Below, one piece after another: positions 7,518 to 17,382 of a stretch of DNA of 64,000 nt. A model generated the notes under the pieces. That model saw nothing but the letters and a program-made list of their open reading frames with translations, searched no databases and had not been told where the DNA came from. The stretch's first letter is position 1; each line of letters begins with the position of its first letter. The stretch covers positions 930,001 to 994,000 of the forward strand of contig NZ_FLLS01000002.1 of the NCBI RefSeq assembly GCF_900078545.1. Reading direction: 5' to 3'. The position numbers were made by a program, and so were the translations under genes. This stretch comes from Olegusella massiliensis (GTDB lineage Bacteria > Actinomycetota > Coriobacteriia > Coriobacteriales > Atopobiaceae).

Positions 7518-9212
7518 ATGGCAGCAATTTCCGCACCTATCGATGCGACCCAAACTCCCGCATGGCAAGCACTTCAGAAACATTACGACAAGATGGTTGC
7601 TGATGGTTTTAACCTAAAGCGAGCTTTTTCCGAGGACCCTGATCGCGTTCAAAAACTCTCCTTTGATACTTCGGATTTGCATTTTGATCTGTCAAAAAAC
7701 CTCATCGACGATACAACGGTATCGCTGTTAGCTGATCTTGGTCGTGCGGTGGATTTGGAAGCCCGTCGCGATGCCATGTATGCTGGCGAAAAAATTAATA
7801 CTACCGAGAATCGTGCAGTGCTCCATACGGCCTTGAGGCGTCCCGCCGCCGATAAAGGCAAGGTGATGGTGGACGGACAAGACTGCGTTGCTGACGTGCA
7901 TGAGGTGCTGGACCGCATGTATGCCTTTGCTGATCGGGTACGTTCGGGTGAGTGGCGCGGTGTGAGTGGTAAAACCATCAAGCATGTACTCTCGATTGGC
8001 ATCGGCGGCTCTGATTTGGGCCCCGTCATGGTGTATGAAGCCTTGAAGCCTTATGTGACCGCAGGTATTGATTGCCGCTATGTCTCAAATATCGATCCCA
8101 ACGATATTGCAGAAAAGACTCGCGGTCTTGATCCTGAAACAACGCTGGTCATCATTGTATCCAAGACTTTTACTACGCTGGAGACGCTGACTAATGCGCG
8201 TGAAGCAAAAACCTGGCTGCTCAAGACCTTGCAGGAGGCGGGCGCTATTGATGGATCAGATGAGCAAGCGGCTGATGCAATTCGGAAGCATTTTGTTGCG
8301 GTGTCGACCAATCTTGAGCTAGTTGAAAACTTTGGCATTGATCCTGAGAATGCCTTTGGTTTTTGGAGTTGGGTCGGCGGTCGTTATTCGGTTGGTTCTG
8401 CAGTGGGCCTGTCGCTGATTGTTGCTTTGGGACCCGATATCTGGCGTCAGTTCCTTGAAGGTTTTAACGAACTGGATGTCTATTTCCAGGAGACGCCGCT
8501 TGAGAACAATGTTGTGGCACTGATGGGTTTGCTGAATGTTTGGTATAACAATTTCTGGGGAACTACCAGCCATGCCGTGTTGCCATATTGCCAGTATTTA
8601 CATCGTTTCCCTGCGTATCTGCAGCAGCTTACGATGGAGTCCAATGGTAAGGCAACACGCTGGGACGGCACACCGGTGACGTGTGCAACAGGCGAGATTT
8701 TTTGGGGTGAGCCTGGCACCAATGGCCAGCACGCCTTCTACCAGCTGATACACCAAGGAACTCGCAAGATTCCTGCGGACTTTATTGCTTTTGCCAATAC
8801 GGCCCATCCTGTTGTTGACGGCGACCAAGATGTACACGAGCTTTTCTTGGGCAATTTCCTTGCGCAGACAAAGGCGTTAGCCTTTGGCAAGACTGCAGAT
8901 GAGGTGCGTGCTGAGGGAACGGCCGAATGGATGGTGCCTGCGCGTGTATTTGAGGGTAATCGCCCGACAACCTCTATTTTTGGTGAGGCGTTGACTCCAC
9001 ATGCTCTTGGTGAGTTGATTGCGCTTTATGAGCATATTACCTTTGTTGAGGGTACGGTATGGGGTCTTGACTCCTATGACCAGTGGGGCGTTGAGCTGGG
9101 CAAGCAGCTTGCAAAGCAGATTACCCCCGCTTTCCAGGACGATGAGGCGTTAGCGACTCAGGATGCAAGCACACAAAGTTTGATTGCTTATTATCGCGCC
9201 CATAGAAAGTAA
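7518..9212 (+). CDS. pgi: Glucose-6-phosphate isomerase
   Basis: The 564-residue protein interconverts glucose-6-phosphate and fructose-6-phosphate in glycolysis. Both family signatures are visible: [13 protein letters not shown] near residue 290 and [12 protein letters not shown] near residue 535, along with the sugar-phosphate loop GIGGSDLGP near residue 160. Length fits the long (about 550-residue) PGI group. The start ATG has AAAAAGGAG upstream. It is monocistronic, with its own terminator. It links to the glycogen operon of this window through glucose-6-phosphate. Confidence 0.97.
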   Translation: MAAISAPIDATQTPAWQALQKHYDKMVADGFNLKRAFSEDPDRVQKLSFDTSDLHFDLSKNLIDDTTVSLLADLGRAVDLEARRDAMYAGEKINTTENRAVLHTALRRPAADKGKVMVDGQDCVADVHEVLDRMYAFADRVRSGEWRGVSGKTIKHVLSIGIGGSDLGPVMVYEALKPYVTAGIDCRYVSNIDPNDIAEKTRGLDPETTLVIIVSKTFTTLETLTNAREAKTWLLKTLQEAGAIDGSDEQAADAIRKHFVAVSTNLELVENFGIDPENAFGFWSWVGGRYSVGSAVGLSLIVALGPDIWRQFLEGFNELDVYFQETPLENNVVALMGLLNVWYNNFWGTTSHAVLPYCQYLHRFPAYLQQLTMESNGKATRWDGTPVTCATGEIFWGEPGTNGQHAFYQLIHQGTRKIPADFIAFANTAHPVVDGDQDVHELFLGNFLAQTKALAFGKTADEVRAEGTAEWMVPARVFEGNRPTTSIFGEALTPHALGELIALYEHITFVEGTVWGLDSYDQWGVELGKQLAKQITPAFQDDEALATQDASTQSLIAYYRAHRK

Positions 9213-9235
9213 GCGCTTTATTAACCTGCCGTGAA

Positions 9236-9266
9236 ATAGCCCCAGCTTGAGCTGGGGCTATTTTTT
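9236..9266 (+). terminator. Rho-independent terminator after pgi
   Basis: Perfect 11-bp stem ATAGCCCCAGC / GCTGGGGCTAT with a TTGA tetraloop and a following T-run. Confidence 0.93.
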
Positions 9267-9303
9267 ATCCTAGGGCCTCTATGTAGGGCGGCGTCTGCTT
9301 GGT

Positions 9304-10536
9304 TTAAAAGGCCGCGTGTCTAGAACCTACTAGGCTCAAACGTTCGAGTAGTTTCGTGCGCACCTCACGCAACTCACGAGTATCAGCGGTCTTGAAGAGC
9401 TTGGCGGTGTTGTTCGTAAATTTTTGTGCTTGACGTTCGAGTGCCCACACTACTTGGTCCATACGTTGTGCGCTGAGGAAATCGTTACTCAAGACGGGGA
9501 TGACTTTGATGCCCAGCGCTTGTATATCTCGTGAGCGTCTGCGATCTGCTGCTTGATGACTGATTTCTCTTTTGCGCCAGCGATCAATTTGATCGGTGGC
9601 TATGCCAGCCTGCAGCGGGTCGAAGTGAAATCCACTACTTTCATATTCCAAGTCACAGAGCCATTGTGGATAGTACAGATCGGGGTGAAAATTATTTCGA
9701 CCTACATAGAGGCGCGCATCATCGGGGATTGAAATTTTTGGATTAAGGACGGGCCGCGGGAGGCCGTATCCGCCAAGCTCTTCAGGAAGTGTCAGTGTGA
9801 GGGTAAGCGCGGTTTCCATTGGTGAGGCGGAATTATCCGTACAGTAGGTAAGGGCAGCCTCGAGTTTGTGGCGGTATCTGCGCATATTTGTCGCTTTGAT
9901 AAAAGCCGCTATGCGTGCACACGTTGTAGCAGGATAGTCACAAGTAACAAAACTTTGCTCTGCGCGGAGAGAGCCATCGCGTTCTGGATGCAGAGAATAA
10001 CGCCCGCACAATTCCATTATTACAAGTGCAAGCTCAACAATATCTAGCTGAGAGGTCAACTGCATAATGCTTAGCTCGGGACTCGAAATCGCGAGACTTG
10101 GATCAATGGGAAATATTGCTTGCGTAGGTAGCCTGCGCGACAGTGTAATCGTTCGAGACTTTGTACGCTGATAGCGTTGATTTTGGTTGAAGACTCCCAG
10201 CTCCAAAGGATGTTCCGCATCGATAGCACATCTATCAATAAATCGGCTGAGATCCGTCTTTGCAAGAGGACTGACAGTCTCAAAGTCAAAGCCACTATCT
10301 TCAAGAGTAGACCCAGACAGGGTGGCTAACTCAGAATTTGAGCTTAGTTGTTCGACGCAGAGCGTTGAATGAAATGTAGCTAAAGACTTTGTGCTGAGAA
10401 CGTCTGCGCCCGCAGGAAATGAAAGCTGTATCTGTGGCAGGTCAACGAGTGGCTCTTTGATAGCATTCCCCCGATTTGAGTGGCTGCGGATAACCCGAGT
10501 GAGGAGTAACGCCGATTGGCCAACGACAATTTCCAA
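9304..10536 (-). CDS. Orphan protein with a C-terminal nuclease-like (DUF559/Vsr-type) region
   Basis: The 410-residue protein starts at TTG (10536) with AGGGG five bases upstream. Residues 1-270 resemble nothing I can name. The region at about 300-355 reads DLEYESSGFHFD, then DRWRKREISHQAADRRRSRDIQALGIKVIPV. An acidic strand, then a conserved basic helix, then a 'lGi.ViPV' strand is the arrangement seen in DUF559/Vsr-like members of the restriction-endonuclease fold. Orphan proteins of this build (AbiEi-like or transcriptional-regulator-like N-terminus plus DUF559-like nuclease) are common in Actinobacteria. It has no partner methylase or toxin gene nearby. An unusual inverted repeat lies just upstream of its start. 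Nuclease activity is inference. Confidence 0.65.
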   Translation of the reverse strand: MEIVVGQSALLLTRVIRSHSNRGNAIKEPLVDLPQIQLSFPAGADVLSTKSLATFHSTLCVEQLSSNSELATLSGSTLEDSGFDFETVSPLAKTDLSRFIDRCAIDAEHPLELGVFNQNQRYQRTKSRTITLSRRLPTQAIFPIDPSLAISSPELSIMQLTSQLDIVELALVIMELCGRYSLHPERDGSLRAEQSFVTCDYPATTCARIAAFIKATNMRRYRHKLEAALTYCTDNSASPMETALTLTLTLPEELGGYGLPRPVLNPKISIPDDARLYVGRNNFHPDLYYPQWLCDLEYESSGFHFDPLQAGIATDQIDRWRKREISHQAADRRRSRDIQALGIKVIPVLSNDFLSAQRMDQVVWALERQAQKFTNNTAKLFKTADTRELREVRTKLLERLSLVGSRHAAF

Positions 10537-10553
10537 TTTTGTCCCCTAAGTCA

Positions 10554-10647
10554 AAAAAACATCCACACTATTCAGCATGTAATTAAAAAATATATCCGAT
10601 AACCTGCGGTTTCTAGATATATATCTATAATAGTGTGGATGTTTTTT
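10554..10647. repeat. 94-bp element bounded by perfect 19-bp inverted repeats
   Basis: AAAAAACATCCACACTATT at 10554-10572 is the exact reverse complement of 10629-10647. The 56-base interior is AT-rich and contains the palindrome AGATATATATCT. The outer ends are A-run and T-run, so a transcript from either strand would give a long hairpin with a U tail. This could be a MITE-like remnant or a bidirectional terminator-like structure. Confidence 0.85.
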
Positions 10648-11008
10648 GTTGTCATTTTAGAAAATTGAAAATATTGTTACCTGTAAACCCCCACATAGAA
10701 TGGGGCGAATTGTTGGCTCATTACTCCACCGAAGGAAAATCTGCCTCGCAAAAATGCAGGTAAAGATAGGTGTTTTTGAGCAAAATTTCACACCCCCTAT
10801 GTATGAGCCAGAATTGCTGACGAGCGTCATTTCCATACCGAGGTCATATTACCTATGCGTATGGTTTGAGGTGCCTTAAAAGAGCTTAGAATCGTTCATA
10901 AATAATTTAAATTAGTTACCAAATTAAATTGAAAGTATCAAAAACTATCTTTGGGTGAAATACTGTCGCGCAAGAAGGGAATGTTTACTTAGACAAACTA
11001 ATTTCAAT

Positions 11009-11044
11009 AACTAAATGGATGACAGAACTATCATCCATTTAGTT
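11009..11044 (+). promoter_or_regulatory. Perfect 14-bp hairpin in the leader of the ABC exporter operon
   Basis: AACTAAATGGATGA and TCATCCATTTAGTT pair perfectly around an 8-base loop, 40 bases upstream of the start at 11084. There is no T-run after it, so it looks more like an operator or mRNA-stability element than a terminator. Confidence 0.6.
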
Positions 11045-11083
11045 GCAGGTAATTTGAATCGCTATTGCATGTGAAGGGGCGGC

Positions 11084-12832
11084 ATGCTGTTATTAGATAA
11101 AACACTTTTAAGACTGTCTAAAGGACTCTGGGGTTGGATAGTCGCCATTGTTGTAGTTCGTTTTGCACAACTTATCGGCGTTACTCTGTTTGCGGAGGTT
11201 ATCGGTGCTTTTCTAGGCAATTTGGCAAGCCCTCAGCCTGATACTACCAGGCTTGCAGCCGCGGCGGCCGCCGCGGCTGCTGCTTCGTTACTCACCTTAG
11301 TTGCACGTCTTGCACAGGGGGAGCTGCAGTATCGCACCACCGCCTTTGCCCGCGTTCATCTGCGTGAAGTCATTTTTGACAAGGTTCTTGCTCTGGATGT
11401 AGGCGGTATCGAAAAAATTGGTCCGGTATCAGCCATCACCTCATCGGTGGATGCTGTTGAGCAGATGCAAACCTATTATTCACTCTATCTGCCTTCGCTG
11501 ATTTTTTCGGGGATTGCTCCTATCTATTTATTTTTCCATTTAGCGCCCCTGTCGTTGTCTATAGCGGTATTGCTGTTAGTAGTATCTGTAGTGCTCTTGC
11601 CGCTCAACAACTTGTTCCGCCATCAAATAGAAGCTCTGCGCCGTCGCTATTGGATTTCGGTTGAAGATATGACAGCGTACTTTCTTGATTCGTTGCGGGG
11701 ACTGACGAGTATCAAGCTTTTTGGTCGTGACGCAGATCGCAGCCAGACTCTACAATCCAAGGCAAGTCGCTTGAGCACGGATATCAATGAATTCATGCGT
11801 ATCAACTTTAGCTCACACTTTGTCAATGAAGCGCTTATATATTTGGCTATAACCATTGCACTTGTTATCGTATGTTTCGACTTGGCAGCAGCTAGGATGA
11901 CTGTGGGTGCTGGCCTCACCATTCTTTTGCTGGCTTATGGTTATTTTGCATCAATACGTCAGCTCATGGATGCAACCCACGACGCACTCACCGCAGTATC
12001 GGCTGCTACAAAGGTCGAAGATATCTTTGCGGTTGATACTTCCCGAGCTTACAATCCTCATGCGCCTACCGATCCCGAGACATATGACGGTATCCGCTTG
12101 GAGAATGTGAGTTTCAGCTATCCCGACTCTAAGAATCGCATGGCTCTACATAATGTTTCGCTTCGAGTGCCTCGCGGCAAGACAATTGCGCTGGTAGGCC
12201 TTTCAGGCTGTGGTAAATCAACGGTCGCAGCACTTCTTGCGCGCTTTATAGATCCCACAGTTGGCGCTCTTTATATCGAGGGGCAAAACTATCTTAGCCT
12301 TACCCCCGAGGAGTTGCGTTATCGCGTAGCAATGGTTCCTCAGACCGTCAGTCTCTTTACGGGCACCATCCGTGAAAATCTTCAGATTGCCGCTCCGCAT
12401 GCAAACGATGAAAAGCTTTATGAGGCGTTGAACGAAGCTGCTTTGGGCGATTGGGTGCGTAGTCTGCCCGACGGATTAGATACCGAAGTAGGTGATGCGG
12501 GATCGCGCCTTTCGGGTGGTCAACGTCAAAAAATGGGCATCGCCCGCGTGCTTTTGTCGCAGGCAAAATATCTCATCTTTGATGAGTCAACCTCCTCGGT
12601 TGACGAAGAGAGTGAGCGGGAGATTTGGCACTGCATCCATCAGTTGTCACGTAACCGTACCTTGGTGATTATCTCTCATCGTCTTTCAACCATTCGTTGG
12701 GCAGATTGTATTTATGTTCTTGAACAAGGCTGCATTACAGCACAGGGTACACATGACGAGCTGATGCAGCATAAGGGTCTTTACCAGCAACTTGTCGCTG
12801 AGCAAGCAAAACTTGAAGGAGCTGCAGCATGA
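11084..12832 (+). CDS. ABC exporter half-transporter, CydD-like
   Basis: The 582-residue protein fuses an N-terminal six-helix type IV exporter domain (about residues 1-310) to a C-terminal ATPase with Walker A GLSGCGKST, signature LSGGQRQ, Walker B YLIFDES and H-loop SHR. It overlaps the next half-transporter by four bases (ATGA), so they should form a heterodimer. General plan and partner resemble CydDC, the exporter of cysteine/glutathione or heme-related thiol compounds needed for cytochrome bd assembly, but no cydAB genes lie nearby. A peptide or drug exporter is an alternative. Confidence 0.85.
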   Translation: MLLLDKTLLRLSKGLWGWIVAIVVVRFAQLIGVTLFAEVIGAFLGNLASPQPDTTRLAAAAAAAAAASLLTLVARLAQGELQYRTTAFARVHLREVIFDKVLALDVGGIEKIGPVSAITSSVDAVEQMQTYYSLYLPSLIFSGIAPIYLFFHLAPLSLSIAVLLLVVSVVLLPLNNLFRHQIEALRRRYWISVEDMTAYFLDSLRGLTSIKLFGRDADRSQTLQSKASRLSTDINEFMRINFSSHFVNEALIYLAITIALVIVCFDLAAARMTVGAGLTILLLAYGYFASIRQLMDATHDALTAVSAATKVEDIFAVDTSRAYNPHAPTDPETYDGIRLENVSFSYPDSKNRMALHNVSLRVPRGKTIALVGLSGCGKSTVAALLARFIDPTVGALYIEGQNYLSLTPEELRYRVAMVPQTVSLFTGTIRENLQIAAPHANDEKLYEALNEAALGDWVRSLPDGLDTEVGDAGSRLSGGQRQKMGIARVLLSQAKYLIFDESTSSVDEESEREIWHCIHQLSRNRTLVIISHRLSTIRWADCIYVLEQGCITAQGTHDELMQHKGLYQQLVAEQAKLEGAAA

Positions 12833-14550
12833 GTAAAAAGAAAAGCTACAGCTATGCATATCCACTTCCTGTACTCGTAATTCGCCTGTTGCGTATAGGC
12901 AAGCCAATCGCTTTCTATCTTGTGGTGTCGGCGTTTGCGTCACTTGTGGGCAATCTGGCGCGCCTGGGTGTTATGGGCTTTGGTGTTGCTGCAATTTTGA
13001 ATGTAAGCCAGATGTTGGCTGGTGATTGGCGCGTTTATCTTGCGGGGGTAATTTTTAGCGGCAGTCTTATTGCGCTTTGTCGCTACCTTGAGGGGTGTTA
13101 TTCGCATGTAGGCGCTTATAACTTGTTGGCACAGCTGCGTGTCCATCTATTTGAAGAAATTGACCGCCTGGCACCTACCATTTTGATTGAACGCAGCCAA
13201 GGCGAGTTGCTGTCTATTGCAGTAACTGATGTTGAAACTCTCGAGTTCTTTTTTGCGCATACGATAGGTCCACTGTTTACGGTGGTGCTTGTGCCTCTCG
13301 CCGCACTTTTGGTGGCGGCGCGCGTACATCTTTTGTATGTTGCGGTACTCCTGCCGATTTTTGTGTTGACGAGTGTTTTGATTCCGTTGCTAGCCTTACG
13401 TGTGGGCAGAGGCATTGGTCTGCGCTATCGTGCTGCTCTCGCCCAACTCAAATCATTGGTACTTGAAAGCGTGTATGGCATACAAGACATTCAAATATTT
13501 AGTGCGGGGCAGCAGCGCAAACGTCAGGTTCTAGCGGCAAATGAGCAGGTTAATAGTTCTGCGCATGGGTTGGCTCTTCATCAGCAGGCAGTATCCGCAC
13601 TTCCTGACTTCTTTGTTTACCTCGCGCGTATTTTGGTAGTTGCTGTAGCAGCACGTCTTGCAGCGGCAGGTGTGGGAAGTCCCGCCGGAGCGATTATTGT
13701 CTCTTTCGTTGCAACAGCATCGTTTTCGTCGACGTTCTCCTTGACTTTTGTGGTGACGCACCTGCTTGAAGCATTTGCTGCGGCAGATCGGATTTTTCGC
13801 ATTGAAGATTGCGCTGCAGCAATTGCAGATACGGGACGCAGGGATTGCGGATCAATCCAGTCTATCGAGTTTGAGAATGTGAGTTTTAGCTATCCTGGCG
13901 CGCATGCCTCCGTACTGGATGGCGCCAATCTGCATATCAATGCGGGAGAACGTATTGGTATTGCGGGACCAAGTGGCGCAGGTAAATCAACAAGTTTTCG
14001 CCTGTTGCTGCGTTTTTATGACCCCAATCGGGGACACATTCGGATTAATGGCGTTGATGCACGAGAGATTTCTCTAAACGTTTTGCGCCAACGTATAGCC
14101 TTGCTCGAACAGGATACGTACCTTTTTGATTGTTCCGTCGCAGATAATATTGCATTTGCGCAGCCAACAGCAACATTTGAGGAGGTGAGGCGTGCTGCAA
14201 AACGAGCAGGCATTGCCGATCTTATCGAGAGTCTGCCTGAAGCTTATGACACGCAAATGGGTCAGATGGGAGCGCGTCTTTCGGGTGGAGAGCGCCAGCG
14301 TATAGGTATTGCGCGTGTGCTGCTAGCTGACCCTGATGTCATTGTTATGGATGAGCCAACAAGTGCGCTTGATGTGTTGCATGAGCGCGAGCTCCTGCAT
14401 ACGTTGCAAACGGTGTATGCCGACAAGACCATCATTATGGTTTCTCATAGGCCTTCGACATTATCATCATGCGACCGCGTTTATCAGCTTGAAGATCGCA
14501 AATTCATCAAGCAGGTATCTGATGAGACGGCCGCTCCAAGAGCGCTCTAA
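12829..14550 (+). CDS. ABC exporter half-transporter, CydC-like
   Basis: The 573-residue partner has a six-helix membrane domain followed by an ATPase with Walker A GPSGAGKST, signature LSGGERQR, and Walker B VIVMDEPTSALD. The segment LLAQLRVHLFEEIDRLAP, followed by ERSQGELLSIAVTDVETLEFFFAHTIGP, is characteristic of CydC-type subunits. It is translationally coupled to the upstream half-transporter and its stop overlaps the convergent HAD phosphatase by four bases. Both ATP sites look complete. Substrate remains unassigned. Confidence 0.85.
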   Translation: MSKKKSYSYAYPLPVLVIRLLRIGKPIAFYLVVSAFASLVGNLARLGVMGFGVAAILNVSQMLAGDWRVYLAGVIFSGSLIALCRYLEGCYSHVGAYNLLAQLRVHLFEEIDRLAPTILIERSQGELLSIAVTDVETLEFFFAHTIGPLFTVVLVPLAALLVAARVHLLYVAVLLPIFVLTSVLIPLLALRVGRGIGLRYRAALAQLKSLVLESVYGIQDIQIFSAGQQRKRQVLAANEQVNSSAHGLALHQQAVSALPDFFVYLARILVVAVAARLAAAGVGSPAGAIIVSFVATASFSSTFSLTFVVTHLLEAFAAADRIFRIEDCAAAIADTGRRDCGSIQSIEFENVSFSYPGAHASVLDGANLHINAGERIGIAGPSGAGKSTSFRLLLRFYDPNRGHIRINGVDAREISLNVLRQRIALLEQDTYLFDCSVADNIAFAQPTATFEEVRRAAKRAGIADLIESLPEAYDTQMGQMGARLSGGERQRIGIARVLLADPDVIVMDEPTSALDVLHERELLHTLQTVYADKTIIMVSHRPSTLSSCDRVYQLEDRKFIKQVSDETAAPRAL

Positions 14551-15422
14551 GCTTGATACTGTTCCAGCCAGACAGCTACACCCTGTTCGTCAAAAGAAGG
14601 ACAAATCTCATCAGCATCCTTGAGAATTTTGGGTGTGGAGTTAGCCATTGCGACAAAGGTACCGACACGACCAATCATTGAGTAATCGTTGCCGCTATCA
14701 CCAAATGCGACAGAACGCGAAATGTCGAGTTTCAGCTCCTGACACAGTTGCTCAAGTGCGCTTCCCTTGTTGACACCAGCGCGGGTAAGCTCATATTCAA
14801 TAGGACCCATCCGTGCGATGTCGAGCTGGCCAAGCGCGTGTAAGCGCTGGCCAGCCTCTTCAGCCAGTGCGGTGGTCTCAAAGCTGCATTCCATCTTAAA
14901 GACCGCGTCGGGATGCTTCGCCATGGCTTCATGAATGGAGTCCACAGGTTTCATACCTGTCATCGTATTTATGATGTCTTCTTCGCTAGTGGCATCGCCT
15001 AGGCCATCCGATCCTTTACGCGCCATATAAGTAATTGCACGGAGCTCGCGGTAAGTCTCGCTCTCATAAAAGATAAACCACGCAGGATTAAGGTCATCAA
15101 GGGTAGAAAAAACATCATTTACCAGCTCACGAGGCATTTCATTTTTAAAAAGAATGCTCTGGTCGCTCTGGCGGCGCACAACAGACCCATTAAGTGTTAC
15201 CAGCCAATCGACCCAATCCCATACCAGCAAGTCGTGGAGCATATGCAGGGGACGACCGCTCACCACACAGACCTGAGCTCCATGGTCATGGGCGTATTTA
15301 AGTGCTGCTTGAACACGTGGATGCATTTTGCCCGAAATCGTATCAATGGTGGTGCCATCAAGGTCAAAGGCAACAAGTGAGAAGGGATAATTTTGCATGT
15401 GTGTCTGTTGCAGCACAGGCAT
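14547..15422 (-). CDS. Cof-type HAD-family phosphatase
   Basis: The 291-residue protein has HAD motif I FDLDGT (about residues 19-24), a CVVSGRP motif II region and the late motif FGDSGNDYSMI, with a cap of the C2/Cof type between. Such enzymes dephosphorylate sugar phosphates, flavins or similar small substrates. Start ATG at 15422 has AAAGGA upstream; an internal ATG at 15398 is the alternative. It is followed on the same strand, upstream, by adenine deaminase, with 26 bases between, so the two may be co-transcribed. Confidence 0.9.
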   Translation of the reverse strand: MPVLQQTHMQNYPFSLVAFDLDGTTIDTISGKMHPRVQAALKYAHDHGAQVCVVSGRPLHMLHDLLVWDWVDWLVTLNGSVVRRQSDQSILFKNEMPRELVNDVFSTLDDLNPAWFIFYESETYRELRAITYMARKGSDGLGDATSEEDIINTMTGMKPVDSIHEAMAKHPDAVFKMECSFETTALAEEAGQRLHALGQLDIARMGPIEYELTRAGVNKGSALEQLCQELKLDISRSVAFGDSGNDYSMIGRVGTFVAMANSTPKILKDADEICPSFDEQGVAVWLEQYQA

Positions 15423-15448
15423 TCCTTTCGATGGAAATTGACAGTAAT

Positions 15449-17257
15449 TTACTCAGCTTCGAGTGGCTGGAACTGATAGCTTACGCAGTTAACATAACCT
15501 CTGTTGGTGATGCGCAGCACGGGCACACACGCCAGCGACATAATGCCCATAGTCATAAAGGGCGAAGGCATGGTGCATCCCATTGCGCGCCATGCCTCTT
15601 CCACCTGAGCAACTTTCTCAGCGATAAGCTCGATGCGCTGGTCGGAAAGCAGACCAAAGACAGGCAGTTCAACTAACGCGAGTATCTTGCCATCCTGAAC
15701 GGCGACTTCGCCACCGCCGCACTCGATGAGAGTGCGTGCAGCCAGGGCCATATCAGCGTCGTTATCACCAGCAACCAGCAGGTTATGAGCATCATGCGCG
15801 ACGGTCTGTGCGAGGGCGCCATGAATACCAAAACCATGCAAGAAGCCCGCTGCATGTGAGCCAGTGGCGTGATGGCGCTCAAAGACACAGACCTTAATCA
15901 AATCGTTTGCGGGGTCGCTGAGCAGTTCGCCGTCCTTGGCGAGGACTTCCATAACCAGATTATCTGTGACTGTAGAGCCAGGAGTAGAGCCAATGACATG
16001 CACCTTGACGGGACCATCGGCCTTATCAGTGGGAATACGGAAACTTTCCGAAGTGATTTCCATACCGAGATTCATGGTATGCGTATACTCCCGCGGCCAG
16101 TCGTAGGGCTCAAAGTCAAAGAGGGGCTTACCATCCTCAGCAACTAACTCACCATCAATAAAGACCTGATGGACGTTGAATTCATCAAGGCTATCGCACA
16201 GTACAATATCGGCGCATTTCCCGGGGATGATCGCCCCTAAATCATGGTCAAGATGAAAGCATGTTGCCGTGTTAATGGTTGCCATCTGTATAGCCTCGAT
16301 AGGATTGATGCCGCAATTTACGGCAAGGCGCAGCAAGCGATCTACGTGCCCATCCTCAACAATGGTGCGTGGTTGATTGTCATCGGAGCACAGCGTACAG
16401 AATCTACTATCAATCTGATGATGTGTCAGCGCGGGAGCTAGACGTTTCATGTTTTGCCAAGCAGAACCCTGGCGCAATTGCACATACATGCCCAAGCGCA
16501 GCTTTGCGACTACATCTTCGGGACGATAGGACTCATGATCCGCCGTGATACCGGCGGCGATGTAGGCGTTGAGATCACGGTCATGCTCGGGCACCGTGTA
16601 ATGGCCCGTAACGGTGCGCCCTGCTTTGAGCGTTTCGGCAACCTCGTCAAGAGCGTTGTCTTGGCAGGAAAGAATACCAGGATAGTTCATCATCTCGCCA
16701 AGAGCTACGGTGTCATCGCGTTGCATTTCTTGGGCGATATCAATGGCGCCAACCTTAGCTCCTGTATCTTCAAAACCCGGCACTGCTGGTACGCAACTTG
16801 GTGTGGTAACCATCGCTTTAAGCGGTGTGCGTTTAGCATCGGCTTCAGCAGCATGTACTGCTGCAAGACCCGCGACGTTGGCGATTTCGTGCGGATCCCA
16901 CATGATGGCTGTGGTGCCATGGGGAACAACCGCACGTGCATACTCGGAAGGCGAGCACATGGAGGATTCAATGTGGATGTGTGAGTCGATAAGGCCGGGC
17001 AAAGCATAGTAGCCCGTAGCATCTACAACTTTGGTATGAGGTCCAATACAATGCTCGGCGGTCTTTCCCTCCAAACCCAGATAAGCCACACGGCCAGCGA
17101 CAACGGCAATGTCTGCATCTTTTAGCAGTTCGCGGGTGGTAGTAGAAACTAAAGTTGCATGACGGATGACCAAATCCGCGGCTTGCTCACCGCGTGCAAC
17201 GCGGATGAGGTCACGCTGACACTCCCATTGGGACTTTTTGCAATACGCATTGAACAT
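15449..17257 (-). CDS. ade: Adenine deaminase
   Basis: The 602-residue enzyme converts adenine to hypoxanthine in purine salvage. It has the amidohydrolase metal motif DSHIHIESS (about residues 91-99), WDPHEIANVAG, and the C-terminal domain typical of the Ade family (GGGEVAVQDGKIL, LPVFGLLSD). Length matches the family (about 580-600). It heads a likely two-gene transcript with the HAD phosphatase. It could recycle adenine released from nucleoside-cleavage reactions elsewhere in the cell. Confidence 0.96.
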   Translation of the reverse strand: MFNAYCKKSQWECQRDLIRVARGEQAADLVIRHATLVSTTTRELLKDADIAVVAGRVAYLGLEGKTAEHCIGPHTKVVDATGYYALPGLIDSHIHIESSMCSPSEYARAVVPHGTTAIMWDPHEIANVAGLAAVHAAEADAKRTPLKAMVTTPSCVPAVPGFEDTGAKVGAIDIAQEMQRDDTVALGEMMNYPGILSCQDNALDEVAETLKAGRTVTGHYTVPEHDRDLNAYIAAGITADHESYRPEDVVAKLRLGMYVQLRQGSAWQNMKRLAPALTHHQIDSRFCTLCSDDNQPRTIVEDGHVDRLLRLAVNCGINPIEAIQMATINTATCFHLDHDLGAIIPGKCADIVLCDSLDEFNVHQVFIDGELVAEDGKPLFDFEPYDWPREYTHTMNLGMEITSESFRIPTDKADGPVKVHVIGSTPGSTVTDNLVMEVLAKDGELLSDPANDLIKVCVFERHHATGSHAAGFLHGFGIHGALAQTVAHDAHNLLVAGDNDADMALAARTLIECGGGEVAVQDGKILALVELPVFGLLSDQRIELIAEKVAQVEEAWRAMGCTMPSPFMTMGIMSLACVPVLRITNRGYVNCVSYQFQPLEAE

Positions 17258-17382
17258 GGCGACTCCAATCCATGGGTTTTGCTTTTAACATAATACCCCG
17301 CAGTCAGACAAAACAATTCCCACTGGTGGGATAATGAGAAATGACGGACAAATGTCAAAGTAAGCTGAGGGAGGTTGCAGCT

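Larger units (their letters stand above)
10537..11083. other. 547-bp AT-rich intergenic region between divergent genes
   Basis: No ORF of note. It holds the 19-bp inverted repeat at 10554-10647, a 14-bp hairpin at 11009-11044, and a weaker interrupted inverted match between about 10700-10720 (TTGGCTCAT) and 10803-10812 (ATGAGCCA). The region must contain promoters for the nuclease-like gene (minus) and the ABC exporter (plus). Its base composition is more AT-rich than the genes on either side. Confidence 0.6.
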
